A stretch of DNA of 56,450 bases from CAZGXI01 sp964529715 (GTDB lineage Bacteria; Chloroflexota; Anaerolineae; Aggregatilineales; Ch27): assembly GCA_964529715.1 (NCBI GenBank), contig CAZGXI010000034.1, positions 1-56,450 of the forward strand, given 5' to 3'. Positions 43,660 through 51,173 of this stretch are shown here, piece after piece (positions within the stretch are counted from its first letter, which is position 1; each line of letters begins with the position of its first letter). The notes under the pieces are model-generated. The model ran no database searches. It was not told the origin of the DNA and saw only the letters and a program-made list of their open reading frames with translations. Both the position numbers and the translations under genes were made by a program.

Positions 43660-44709
43660 CTACTGGCCGCTTGCGCCTTCGCCTTCAGCTGTGTTGCTCC
43701 CAGCAGGCGAAACCGCCCCTCCTTCCAACAGGCTCTGGAAGTCGAAGACGAACGGGCTGTTGCTCGGCAGCAACATCAACTGGATGTTGTCCGCCAGGTT
43801 TTCCACATAGCGCCACTGGATCAACTGCGGGTTCTGGCTGATCTGCGCGTTGATCAGGGCCAGGGCGTTGGCCTCGGCCTGGGCACGGATTTCGATGGCC
43901 TGAGCCTCGCCGTTGGCGCGCTCAATAGCAGCATCGCGCTCACCGGCGGCCTGGATGCGCAGCCGCTCGGCTTCCTGCTCGGCGCGCAGGCGGTCCTGCT
44001 CGGCGATCTGTTTCTGCTCAATCGAACGGGCGTAATCCTCGCTGAACTGGATGTCGCGGATCACGAAGTCCGTCACAATGAAGCCTTCCTGAGCCAGGCG
44101 GTTCGCAATGACCTCTTCGATGCCGTCGCGCATGTTGGCGCGCTCGGTACTGTAGACCTCTTCGACGCCATAGCGGGCCACCTCGTCACGCACCGCGCCG
44201 CGCACGGTGGGCCGGATCAGGCTGTTCTCGAAGCGGTCCTGCCAACGTTGATGCACCAGATTCGCCTGTGCCGCGTCGATACTGTAGATGATCGTCGCGT
44301 CGATGCGCACTTCCTGGCCGTCGGACGTGCGAGCTACCACAGCGTCGTCGCCCAACATGGCCCCTTCGCTTGCCCGACCGGACATGGTATATTCCCGCTG
44401 GGCCACCGAGTACAGCGTCGGCACCTGGACCACCGGGATGATGATATGCACGCCGGGGCCGCGCGGTGTCAGCAGTTGGCCGCTCAACTGGTCGAACACA
44501 ACCGCCACCTGCTGCGGCTCGACGACGATGATGCCCTGGCTGATGACGCTGAACAGCAGGCCGATCACCACGCCGAAGATGGCAATGGTCACGCCGCCGC
44601 GCGTGGAATGACCCTGCGAGGCCGAAGCGACCGCCAGGCCGATGCCGACGACCAGCAAGGCCCATCCGGCCAGCGCCACAATCCCTAATAACGCACTGAT
44701 GCTGCCCAT
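43660..44709 (-). CDS. SPFH/band-7 (prohibitin-like) membrane protein
   Basis: 349 aa. Two N-terminal hydrophobic segments (about 5-28 and 40-62), then an SPFH domain (about 65-240) beginning IVVEPQQVAVVFDQLSGQL, then an Ala/Glu-rich coiled coil (about 230-290). The first segments fit a flotillin/prohibitin membrane anchor. Such proteins form membrane microdomain scaffolds and modulate proteases such as FtsH. The start follows GGGAG and is preceded by an extended -10 (TGC-TATAAT on the minus strand). Confidence 0.88.
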   Translation of the reverse strand: MGSISALLGIVALAGWALLVVGIGLAVASASQGHSTRGGVTIAIFGVVIGLLFSVISQGIIVVEPQQVAVVFDQLSGQLLTPRGPGVHIIIPVVQVPTLYSVAQREYTMSGRASEGAMLGDDAVVARTSDGQEVRIDATIIYSIDAAQANLVHQRWQDRFENSLIRPTVRGAVRDEVARYGVEEVYSTERANMRDGIEEVIANRLAQEGFIVTDFVIRDIQFSEDYARSIEQKQIAEQDRLRAEQEAERLRIQAAGERDAAIERANGEAQAIEIRAQAEANALALINAQISQNPQLIQWRYVENLADNIQLMLLPSNSPFVFDFQSLLEGGAVSPAGSNTAEGEGASGQ

Positions 44710-44781
44710 TTCTCACTCCCTCTTTTTGCTGCCTGTCGCTTACCTGCAAGGTAAGACTGTTCACTAAGTTATCCATACGCA

Positions 44782-44790
44782 TTATAGCAC
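44782..44790 (-). promoter_or_regulatory. Extended -10 promoter of the SPFH gene
   Basis: On the minus strand TGC-TATAAT, about 75 nt upstream of ATG 44709. TTGACT occurs further upstream but only 14 nt away, so the extended -10 is taken as the main element. Confidence 0.6.
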
Positions 44791-44873
44791 GCCCGGTTGC
44801 AGTCAAGGTGTCAATAAGCCGACAAACGGCTGACAGACAGGCCGTCCCCCCCCCTACCCCGGCCAACATAGCC

Positions 44874-44902
44874 TTGACAACCCGCCCGCCCCCCGCTACA
44901 AT
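44874..44902 (+). promoter_or_regulatory. Promoter of the T-box/tRNA leader
   Basis: TTGACA (44874-44879), a 17-nt spacer and TACAAT (44897-44902). Transcription would start near 44909, a few nt before the T-box stem I. Confidence 0.85.
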
Positions 44903-44909
44903 GCACGGC

Positions 44910-45250
44910 AATGCGCCAAACCTACAGCTATCATGGCAACGAACGGGAGTAGTAGGCCATCGTCGCAGCGAGCCAGGAACGGTGGGAGCCTGGCCAGGCA
45001 TCGGCGACGAATGCCCCCAAGGCCGAACTCGCCCGCGAGCCGCGACGCCGAAATCGTGTAAGCGCCGCCGGGATACGCCCGTTAGCGCGTCGATGAGTGG
45101 GTGGCAGATCAAGGGCCCGTAGCTCAATTGGGAGAGCGCCACAATGGCATTGTGGAGGTCAAGGGTTCGAACCCCTTCGGGTCCACTTCCCCAGCCGCCA
45201 AACAGGGTGGTACCGCGGAGCGCCTCTTCGTCCCTGGGATGAAGGGGCTA
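44910..45250 (+). promoter_or_regulatory. Leucine T-box leader interrupted by a tRNA gene
   Basis: All landmarks of a T-box riboswitch are present. Stem I has the specifier internal loop AGTAGTA (44948-44954) / GAACTCG (45025-45031), held by CGGG/CCCG below and GGCC/GGCC above. The specifier CTC (45028-45030) is a Leu codon. The distal stem I has GCCAGG/CCTGGC arms with a GGTGGGAG loop. A stem II region with CCCGTTA (45078-45084) follows. The antiterminator box AGGGTGGTACCGCGG is at 45204-45218, with TGGT pairing to an ACCA tRNA end. A 12-bp hairpin (45223-45247) is the likely terminator, though its T-run is short. Stem III (GGTGGC 45100-45105 / GCCGCC 45194-45199) has a complete tRNA-Ala gene in its loop. 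Downstream genes are a 47-aa ORF and leuS. Confidence 0.9.
45113..45185 (+). tRNA. tRNA-Ala (anticodon GGC)
   Basis: A complete 73-nt cloverleaf. Acceptor GGGCCCG (45113-45119) pairs with CGGGTCC (45178-45184) with one G-U pair. D arm GCTC/GAGC, anticodon stem CCACA/TGTGG with loop ATGGCAT (anticodon GGC, 45146-45148), T arm AAGGG/CCCTT with TTCGAAC loop and discriminator A at 45185. CCA is not encoded. It lies wholly inside the loop of T-box stem III. Confidence 0.97.
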
Positions 45251-45369
45251 TTTGCATTTCGGAAGAGATATGTTATCTTTGGGGCAATCAGGGTGTTTGT
45301 TTTCACTGGGTATTGTCGGGATCGCCGCCGGGCGGCGGCAGCGGAATGACGCCGAGGGAGTTGATCACC

Positions 45370-45513
45370 ATGACCAAGCAGCCCAAACGCCGCACCTTCG
45401 TGGACCGGGTTCGTGACATCCTTGCCGGCCTTGATCGGCTGCTTGCGCCGCAACCGCAGCCGCAGCCTGCGCCTGTGCCGGTCCCGGTGCGTGTGCGAAA
45501 GGATCGCCGTTAA
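45370..45513 (+). CDS. 47-aa basic, Pro-rich small protein
   Basis: ATG 45370 has AGGGAG 9 nt upstream. The protein begins MTKQPKRRTFVDRVRDIL, has a short Leu-rich helix with four Leu residues encoded by CTT or CTG, and ends with a Pro/Gln/Val-rich tail and KDRR. It lies between the T-box hairpin and a strong terminator (45549-45585). It may be a real small protein or a regulated leader ORF. Function unknown. Confidence 0.5.
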   Translation: MTKQPKRRTFVDRVRDILAGLDRLLAPQPQPQPAPVPVPVRVRKDRR

Positions 45514-45548
45514 CGCGATCCGGCTTCCTAACAGCAGGACCTTCCAGG

Positions 45549-45585
45549 TCGGTAGGCGCGGCAGGCGCTTACCGATTTTTGTTTT
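45549..45585 (+). terminator. Strong intrinsic terminator upstream of leuS
   Basis: TCGGTAGGCGC / GCGCTTACCGA (11 bp with one G-U pair, loop GGCAG) followed by TTTTTGTTTT. It follows the 47-aa ORF by 35 nt and would stop transcription before leuS unless read through. Confidence 0.88.
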
Positions 45586-45780
45586 CCAGGTCGATTGATC
45601 CCTGATTCCATGCACGGGTGAAGGAGAACAGGTATGATCGCGCGATGCCGATTGTTTGAACAGACGAACTCCCTTCTCGCGCGCCCCCGGCGGGAGGACT
45701 GCTGCCTTGACTTTCGCTGGCATTGATCGGCGCGACACTCCCCCGAGGAGGTCCGCCGTTAACCCTGAGGAGACTTGAGG
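45586..45780 (+). other. leuS leader region
   Basis: 195 nt between the terminator and leuS. It carries no clear promoter and no second T-box. A possible weak hairpin (CGGCGG ... CCGCCG) lies between about 45695 and 45765. The leuS ribosome site is GAGGAG just before ATG 45781. Confidence 0.5.
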
Positions 45781-48297
45781 ATGACCGACAAATACGATCC
45801 CCGCGAAATCGAGGCGCGCTGGCAGGCGCGCTGGGAAGCGGACAATCTGTACCGCGCAAAGATCGACCGTAGCAAGCCCAAGTACTACGCCCTGACCATG
45901 CTGCCCTACCCTTCCGGCGACCTGCACCTGGGCCACTGGTACGCCATGTCGCCGTCGGATGCGCGGGCGCGCTACATGCGCATGAAGGGCTACAATGTCC
46001 TGTTCCCGATGGGCTTCGACGCCTTCGGCCTGCCCGCCGAAAACGCCGCCATCAAGCGCCGTATCCATCCCAAGACGTGGACCTATGCCAACATCGAGCG
46101 GATGCGTGCACAACTGCGCAGCATGGGCGCCATGTTCGACTGGGAACGCGAGGCGATCAGCAGCGATCCCGAATACTACCGCTGGACGCAGTGGTTCTTT
46201 CTGCAATTCTACAAACACGGCCTGGCCTACCGGGCTATGGGGGCGGTAGACTTCTGTCCGACGTGCAACACCACCCTGGCCCGCGAGCAGGTGTGGGGCG
46301 ATGACCGCCACTGTGAACGCTGCGGCACGCCCGTGATCAAAAAGGACCTGGAACAGTGGTTCTTCCGCATCACCAAGTATGCCGAAGAACTGCTGGATCA
46401 CAGCCGCATCGACTGGCCAGAGCGCGTCGTGACGATGCAGAAAAACTGGATCGGGCGCAGTGAGGGCGCGCATGTTACCTTCCACACCGAGGCCGAAGAT
46501 CCCATCGAGATTTTCACCACCCGGCCCGATACCCTATGGGGCGCAACCTTTATGGTCCTGGCGCCGGAGCACCCGCTGGTGGAAAAAGTCACCACGCCGG
46601 ACCGCCGCGCCGAGGTCGAAGCCTATGTCGCCGCTGCCGCGCGCAAATCGGAGATCGACCGCACCGCCGAGGGCAAGGAGAAAACGGGCGTCTTCACCGG
46701 CGGCTATGCCATCAACCCGGTCAACGGCGAGCGCATTCCCATCTGGGTGGCCGACTACGTGCTGATCACCTACGGCAGCGGCGCGATCATGGCCGTCCCT
46801 GCGCACGACGAACGGGACTTCGCCTTCGCGCGCAAATACGGCCTGGAAGTGCGCGTCGTCATCCAGCCGCCGGGCGAAACGCTGGACGGGGCGACGATGG
46901 CCGCAGCCATGCCCGGCGCAGGCGTGATGGTCAACAGCGGCCCCTTCGACGGCACGCCCGCCACCGAGGATAAGGGCATGTCTAACCCCGCCATCAAGGC
47001 CGTGACCGAATGGCTGGAACAGCAGAAGATCGGCCACGCGGCGGTCAATTACCGCCTGCGCGACTGGTTGATCAGCCGTCAGCGTTACTGGGGCGCCCCG
47101 ATCCCCATCGTCTATTGCCCCAAGTGCGGCACCGTCCCCGTGCCAGAAGAAGACCTGCCCGTGCTGTTGCCCGACGACGTGGAGTTCATGCCGACGGGCG
47201 AGTCGCCGCTGAAGTTCCACGACGGCTTCCGCAAGACAACTTGCCCGACCTGTGGCGGCCCCGCCGAACGCGAAACCGACACGATGGACACCTTTATGTG
47301 CTCGTCGTGGTATCAGTACCGCTACCTGAGTCCGTCCTACGCCGAAGGGCCATTCGACCCGGAGGAGGCTGCCTACTGGCTGCCAGTGGACCTGTACACG
47401 GGCGGCATCGAGCACGCCACGATGCATCTGATGTATACGCGCTTCTTCACCAAAGCCATGCGCGACTGCGGCGTGTTCGCGCCGACCATCCGGGAGATGC
47501 GCCGCGCGGGCCGCGACCCGAACGCGCTGTTCGACGAGCCGATGAACGCGCTGTATAACCAGGGCATGATCCTGGGCGAGGACCGCGAGAAGATGTCGAA
47601 GAGCCGGGGCAACGTGGTTGCGCCGGATGATCTGGTGCACCGGTACGGGGCAGACGCCGTGCGCGCTTACCTGATGTTCGGCTTCCGCTGGGACCAGGGT
47701 GGCCCCTGGGACAGCCAGGGCGTTCAAGGCCCGGTCCGTTGGCTGAACGACGTATGGACGCTGTTCGCAGAGCCGGTTGTCACGCCATCCCACCGCGCAG
47801 ACGAATCTGCTGCCGGCGACCTGCGCCGCAAGGTGCATCAGACCATCAAGCGCGTGACCGACGGCATGGAGACCTTCAGCTTCAACACGGCCATCGCCGC
47901 GCTGATGACACTGAAGAACATCCTGCAAGAGGCGCGCCAGACGTTGGCAGGCTCGGCGGCGTGGGACGAGGCGCGCAACGTCTATCTGCGGCTGATGGCC
48001 CCCTTCACGCCGCACATCGCCGAAGAACTGTGGGCGCGCAACGGCTATCCCTACAGCGTGCACACTCAGCCCTGGCCAGCATACGACCCGGCCATCGCTG
48101 CCGAGGAGATGATCACCCTGGTGGTGCAGGTCAACGGCAAGGTGCGTGACCGTGTGCAGGTGCCGGCAGACATCAGTGAGGAAGCGGCCAAAGCCGCCGC
48201 CCTGGCGACGGCAGGCGCGCAGCGTCACCTGGACGGCAAACCACCCAAGAAGGTGATTTACATCCCCAAGACCGGCATGGTCAACATCGTGGTGTAG
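45781..48297 (+). CDS. leuS: Leucine--tRNA ligase
   Basis: 838 aa from ATG 45781. Class I signatures HLGH (HIGH-type, about 49-52) and KMSKS (about 604-608) are present, with the editing (CP1) domain between, the Zn-binding CPTCN motif, and the C-terminal anticodon-binding and tRNA-end domains. It charges tRNA-Leu. The upstream T-box with a Leu CUC specifier fits leuS control, but a 47-aa ORF and an intrinsic terminator intervene. A strong terminator follows leuS. Confidence 0.97.
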   Translation: MTDKYDPREIEARWQARWEADNLYRAKIDRSKPKYYALTMLPYPSGDLHLGHWYAMSPSDARARYMRMKGYNVLFPMGFDAFGLPAENAAIKRRIHPKTWTYANIERMRAQLRSMGAMFDWEREAISSDPEYYRWTQWFFLQFYKHGLAYRAMGAVDFCPTCNTTLAREQVWGDDRHCERCGTPVIKKDLEQWFFRITKYAEELLDHSRIDWPERVVTMQKNWIGRSEGAHVTFHTEAEDPIEIFTTRPDTLWGATFMVLAPEHPLVEKVTTPDRRAEVEAYVAAAARKSEIDRTAEGKEKTGVFTGGYAINPVNGERIPIWVADYVLITYGSGAIMAVPAHDERDFAFARKYGLEVRVVIQPPGETLDGATMAAAMPGAGVMVNSGPFDGTPATEDKGMSNPAIKAVTEWLEQQKIGHAAVNYRLRDWLISRQRYWGAPIPIVYCPKCGTVPVPEEDLPVLLPDDVEFMPTGESPLKFHDGFRKTTCPTCGGPAERETDTMDTFMCSSWYQYRYLSPSYAEGPFDPEEAAYWLPVDLYTGGIEHATMHLMYTRFFTKAMRDCGVFAPTIREMRRAGRDPNALFDEPMNALYNQGMILGEDREKMSKSRGNVVAPDDLVHRYGADAVRAYLMFGFRWDQGGPWDSQGVQGPVRWLNDVWTLFAEPVVTPSHRADESAAGDLRRKVHQTIKRVTDGMETFSFNTAIAALMTLKNILQEARQTLAGSAAWDEARNVYLRLMAPFTPHIAEELWARNGYPYSVHTQPWPAYDPAIAAEEMITLVVQVNGKVRDRVQVPADISEEAAKAAALATAGAQRHLDGKPPKKVIYIPKTGMVNIVV

Positions 48298-48302
48298 CAG
48301 TG

Positions 48303-48335
48303 CCGGGGGCGATCCACAGGGTCGCCCCCGGTTTT
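48303..48335 (+). terminator. Terminator of leuS
   Basis: CCGGGGGCGA (48303-48312) / TCGCCCCCGG (48322-48331), perfect 10-bp arms, followed by TTTT. It lies just after the leuS stop. Confidence 0.9.
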
Positions 48336-48386
48336 CGTCACGAGTCCCCTCAGGCACACCGGCACGCCCAATCCGTTGCTTAATTC

Positions 48387-48414
48387 TTGACTTTACAGAT
48401 GAACTACATATAAT
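48387..48414 (+). promoter_or_regulatory. Promoter of the ScyD/E-like gene
   Basis: TTGACT (48387-48392), a 16-nt spacer and TATAAT (48409-48414). It is about 100 nt upstream of the GTG start and within an A+T-rich stretch. Confidence 0.75.
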
Positions 48415-48516
48415 TTAATTTGACGCGAAGGTGTGAGCAGGATCGAATCACTCTCAGTTGGTTAAAGTAACACACAACAAAACTGTTCTTTGAGGAAATT
48501 GACAGGAGACCCACAC

Positions 48517-49536
48517 GTGCATCGCAGAACCCTGTTTGGATTGTTGATTTTGGCACTGACCGTTGCTTTGGCGGGGGCGCTGCCCGGATCGGCCCAGGGC
48601 AACATGACGGTGGTGGCCCAGGGCCTCAACGGGCCGCGCGGCCTATTTTTCGACACCGATGGCAACCTTTACGTGGCCGAAGCCGGGACGGGCGGCGAGA
48701 TGAGCATGGGTGCTGGCGAGGGGGCAATGTCCTATGGCCCGACCAGCCAGATCACCCGGATCGCCCCAGACGGCACACAGAGCGTCTTTCTCCCCTTCTT
48801 CCCCAGTGCGGGCAATGCCACCGAGACCATCGGCCTTGCCCAGATCGAGGTCGTAGGCGACTCGATCTGGCTGCTGACCAGCAAAGGCGCGCCGAACCAG
48901 CCCTTTAACAACGCCCTGATCCAACTGGACCGCACAACCTTTCGCGTGCGCAACTTTGTGGACCTGTTCACCTATGAGGCCGAAAACGACACGGACGGCA
49001 CAGGGGAAATTGATAGCAACCCCACCGACTTCACCATCGGCGCAGACGGCACGGTGTACATTGTGGACACCGGTGCGAACGCGCTGTTCACTTGGACGGC
49101 AGAAAGCGGCTTAGAACCCTTTATCGTCTGGCGCGATAATCCTGTTCCAACTGCGATTGCCTTCGCTGCAGACGGTTCGTTCTATATCGCTTTCCTCGGC
49201 ACAGGGATCGCGCCGGGCGCGGGCCACGTCGAGCACTGGAATGCCGATGGCAGCGTCCTGCTGGAAACCATCGGTGGCATGACGGCAGTCACAGATGTGC
49301 TGGTAGCCGCCGACGGAACAGTCTATGTGGTGGAATTGGTGCAATTCGGCGATCAAGGTCCTGCTCCCAACTCCGGGCGCATCTCTGCACTCGGCCCGGA
49401 CGGCCTGACCGTATATGCGGACGGCCTGAACACTCCTTACGCGCTCGCGCAGGACGCCGACGGCAACCTGTACGTCAGCACGGGGAGCGCCTTCAACCCG
49501 CCCGGCAGCGGCGCGGTCGTACGGCTCGGCATGTAA
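48517..49536 (+). CDS. ScyD/ScyE-like secreted protein
   Basis: 339 aa from GTG 48517, with AGGAGA 7 nt upstream; the longer frame to 48490 has no ribosome site. A signal peptide ends near GSAQG, followed by a beta-propeller-like series of NGPRGLFFDTDGNLYVAE, DFTIGADGTVYIVD and VLVAADGTVYVVE motifs as in the ScyD/ScyE family. Those family members occur in cyanobacterial scytonemin loci, but most members are of unknown function. Likely a secreted or surface binding protein. Monocistronic. Confidence 0.78.
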   Translation: MHRRTLFGLLILALTVALAGALPGSAQGNMTVVAQGLNGPRGLFFDTDGNLYVAEAGTGGEMSMGAGEGAMSYGPTSQITRIAPDGTQSVFLPFFPSAGNATETIGLAQIEVVGDSIWLLTSKGAPNQPFNNALIQLDRTTFRVRNFVDLFTYEAENDTDGTGEIDSNPTDFTIGADGTVYIVDTGANALFTWTAESGLEPFIVWRDNPVPTAIAFAADGSFYIAFLGTGIAPGAGHVEHWNADGSVLLETIGGMTAVTDVLVAADGTVYVVELVQFGDQGPAPNSGRISALGPDGLTVYADGLNTPYALAQDADGNLYVSTGSAFNPPGSGAVVRLGM

Positions 49537-49569
49537 TCGCTCTCCCCCCCGATCACACCCGCGCGCTCA

Positions 49570-49608
49570 CCCCAGGGGCGTTCTAGTGAACGTCCCTGGG
49601 GGAATTTT
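49570..49608. terminator. Terminator between convergent genes
   Basis: CCCCAGGGGCGTTC / GAACGTCCCTGGGG (14-bp arms, one G-T pair, loop TAGT), followed by GAATTTT on the plus strand. It lies between the ScyD/E-like and ArsR-DUF2087 genes. Confidence 0.85.
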
Positions 49609-49635
49609 AAACACCCCTCTACCCACACGACGACC

Positions 49636-50205
49636 TCACACGCGCCAATAATCGCGCCCACCGCCCTCGCGTGCCATCAGACCGGATTCGACCAGTTCAC
49701 GGCGCAGCGTGGCCGTATCCTCGTGATAGCGGCTCAGGATGTCATTCACCTGCTTCTCGCTGTAACGCACACCCGGCTCAAACGCCTGGACCACATGGCG
49801 TAGAACGACGGCCAGCTTCTTCAACTGTGTCGGAAACGCTTTGACGCTGCCGTCGGGGCGCAAATAGCTTTGTAGCACCTTGCGGTCGTAGGCATCGGTA
49901 TCCACGTCCGCTGCTGCCGCTTTGAATGTCTCCCGCGAGAGCAGTCGCTTTGCCATCGCCTCCAACGCGCCGACTTCCAGGCGGTAGATGTTGTAGTAGC
50001 TTTCCGCCCGCGCGCTGACCAGTCCTACGTGCACCAGATACGACAGATGATGCGACACAGTCGAGGGACGCAGGTCCAGCATGGCGGCTATTTGCTCGGC
50101 AGAGAATTCTCCCTGGGCCAGCAGCCCGACGATCTTGAGACGGTTGGCGTCGCTGAGCGCCTTAAAGAATTCCAACAGGTCGGTCGGCGGCGTTTCGGCG
50201 TCCAT
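49636..50205 (-). CDS. ArsR-family regulator with C-terminal DUF2087
   Basis: 189 aa from ATG 50205, with AAAGGAA upstream. The winged helix (about 8-75) has LSDANRLKIVGLLAQG and a recognition helix with LRPSTVSHHLSYL. The C-terminal region (about 108-188) includes YLRPDGSVKAFPTQLKKLAVVLRHV and VNDILSRYHEDTATLRRELVESGLMAR, matching DUF2087. It is probably a repressor with a ligand- or protein-binding tail. A perfect palindrome overlapping the start region of its transcript indicates autoregulation. The creatininase gene is divergent and may also be controlled. Confidence 0.88.
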   Translation of the reverse strand: MDAETPPTDLLEFFKALSDANRLKIVGLLAQGEFSAEQIAAMLDLRPSTVSHHLSYLVHVGLVSARAESYYNIYRLEVGALEAMAKRLLSRETFKAAAADVDTDAYDRKVLQSYLRPDGSVKAFPTQLKKLAVVLRHVVQAFEPGVRYSEKQVNDILSRYHEDTATLRRELVESGLMAREGGGRDYWRV

Positions 50206-50229
50206 GTCTCTTTCCTTTCGTGTCAATCC

Positions 50230-50249
50230 AATTCGATGATCATCGAATT
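50230..50249. promoter_or_regulatory. Perfect palindromic operator of the ArsR-DUF2087 gene
   Basis: AATTCGATGATCATCGAATT is a perfect 20-bp palindrome just downstream of the -10 box, overlapping the expected transcript start. It is a textbook position for a dimeric ArsR-family repressor. Confidence 0.85.
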
Positions 50250-50250
50250 A

Positions 50251-50278
50251 ATTCTACCATCATTCGCTTACGTGTCAA
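50251..50278 (-). promoter_or_regulatory. Promoter of the ArsR-DUF2087 gene
   Basis: On the minus strand TTGACA (50278-50273), a 16-nt spacer and TAGAAT (50256-50251). The palindromic operator follows immediately. Confidence 0.85.
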
Positions 50279-50288
50279 GGAAAAATGC

Positions 50289-50317
50289 TTGCCCCCGCCC
50301 GATCCGGCGGCTAGACT
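50289..50317 (+). promoter_or_regulatory. Promoter of the creatininase-family gene
   Basis: TTGCCC (50289-50294), a 17-nt spacer and TAGACT (50312-50317) on the plus strand, about 50 nt before ATG 50362. It is back to back with the ArsR promoter; the perfect operator is about 40 nt upstream. Confidence 0.6.
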
Positions 50318-50361
50318 CAGCAGGTATTTGTGAGTCACAACCACACCAAAGGAACAGGCTG

Positions 50362-51045
50362 ATGAACCTGGCCGATCTCAATTGGATGGACGTGGAACGC
50401 TACCTGGAACACGATGACCGGATCATCCTCGTCACCGGCGCGACGGAGCAGCATGGCTACCTGAGCCTGCTGACCGACATCAAGATTCCGCTGGCGATTG
50501 CCTCCGCCGTCGCGCAACGAGAAAATGTGCTGGTCGCACCGCCGTTGAACTTCGGCTGCTCCGGCTATTTTATGGAATATCCCGGCACAATCAGTCTGAC
50601 GGAGACAACTTTTGCCCTGGTCCTGATGGAAATCGTCAACAGCCTGATTCAGCACGGCTTCCGGCGCTTTCTCATTCTCAACGGGCACGGGGGCAACCGG
50701 ATGCCCGAAGAACTGACCGATCTCCAACGGGAGGGCGAAGGATTGCGCTTTATCTGGTGGGATTGGTGGCATAGTCCGGCAGTCGGTCAGATCGCCCAGG
50801 AAATTCACCTCACGGCGGATCACGCCAACTGGCTGGAAAACTTCCCCTTTACCCGTGTGGGGGATGTTCCACAGGAGGAGAAGCCCATCCCAGAGTTTGA
50901 CCGCACGGACCTGACGGGCCATAGCGTGCGGGCCATCCTCGGCGACGGCAGCTTTGGTGGACCTTACCAGGTGGACGACGCGGTGATGGACCGGCTGTTC
51001 AGTTTCGTGGTGGAAGAGGCTGCCGCGTTAGTGCGCACGCTGTAG
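50362..51045 (+). CDS. Creatininase-family amidohydrolase
   Basis: 227 aa. Metal-binding motifs are present: TGATEQHGYLSLLTDI (Glu, His and Asp ligands) near residues 26-41 and LNGHGGN (about 112-118). This fits the creatininase/FAPy deformylase superfamily, which hydrolyses amide or formamide bonds with two metal ions; the natural substrate varies widely. Its ribosome site is AAAGGAA. It is divergent from an ArsR regulator, so it may be a target of that repressor, though this is unproven. Confidence 0.87.
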   Translation: MNLADLNWMDVERYLEHDDRIILVTGATEQHGYLSLLTDIKIPLAIASAVAQRENVLVAPPLNFGCSGYFMEYPGTISLTETTFALVLMEIVNSLIQHGFRRFLILNGHGGNRMPEELTDLQREGEGLRFIWWDWWHSPAVGQIAQEIHLTADHANWLENFPFTRVGDVPQEEKPIPEFDRTDLTGHSVRAILGDGSFGGPYQVDDAVMDRLFSFVVEEAAALVRTL

Positions 51046-51173
51046 CGGCCAGGAATTAACGGTTAGCAATTAGCAGAAGCAACCAACAGGCCCAGACACA
51101 GCCTCTTTTGAAACCGGCGCATTGCGTTAGCTGAGGCTCACTGCTGACCGCTGATTGCGGACGGCTGATTACT
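51046..51173. repeat. Short GCTGA-type repeat tract
   Basis: The gap holds degenerate units: GGTTAGCAATTAGCAG (about 51060-51076) and GCTCACTGCTGACCGCTGAT followed by GCGGACGGCTGATT (51134-51170). They relate to units at 23508, 26512, 29940 and 37821. No gene is seen here. Confidence 0.6.

Noticed and set aside
43452..43841. ORF across the dnaJ-SPFH gap.
   Set aside because: It overlaps the SPFH gene on the opposite strand and contains a palindromic repeat; no ribosome site or family features.
45011..45016. GCC in stem I of the T-box could be read as an alanine specifier, matching the embedded tRNA-Ala(GGC).
   Set aside because: The conserved specifier architecture (AGTAGTA opposite GAA-NNN, closed by CGGG/CCCG and GGCC/GGCC) places CTC at 45028-45030 as the specifier, and leuS lies downstream. 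The GCC is part of the upper stem region.
45586..45780. A second T-box in front of leuS.
   Set aside because: There is no GGTGG-ACCGCG box and no specifier loop in this stretch.
51060..51173. CRISPR-like short repeats.
   Set aside because: Units are short, degenerate and irregular, without constant spacers; they are dispersed GCTGA-type repeats.
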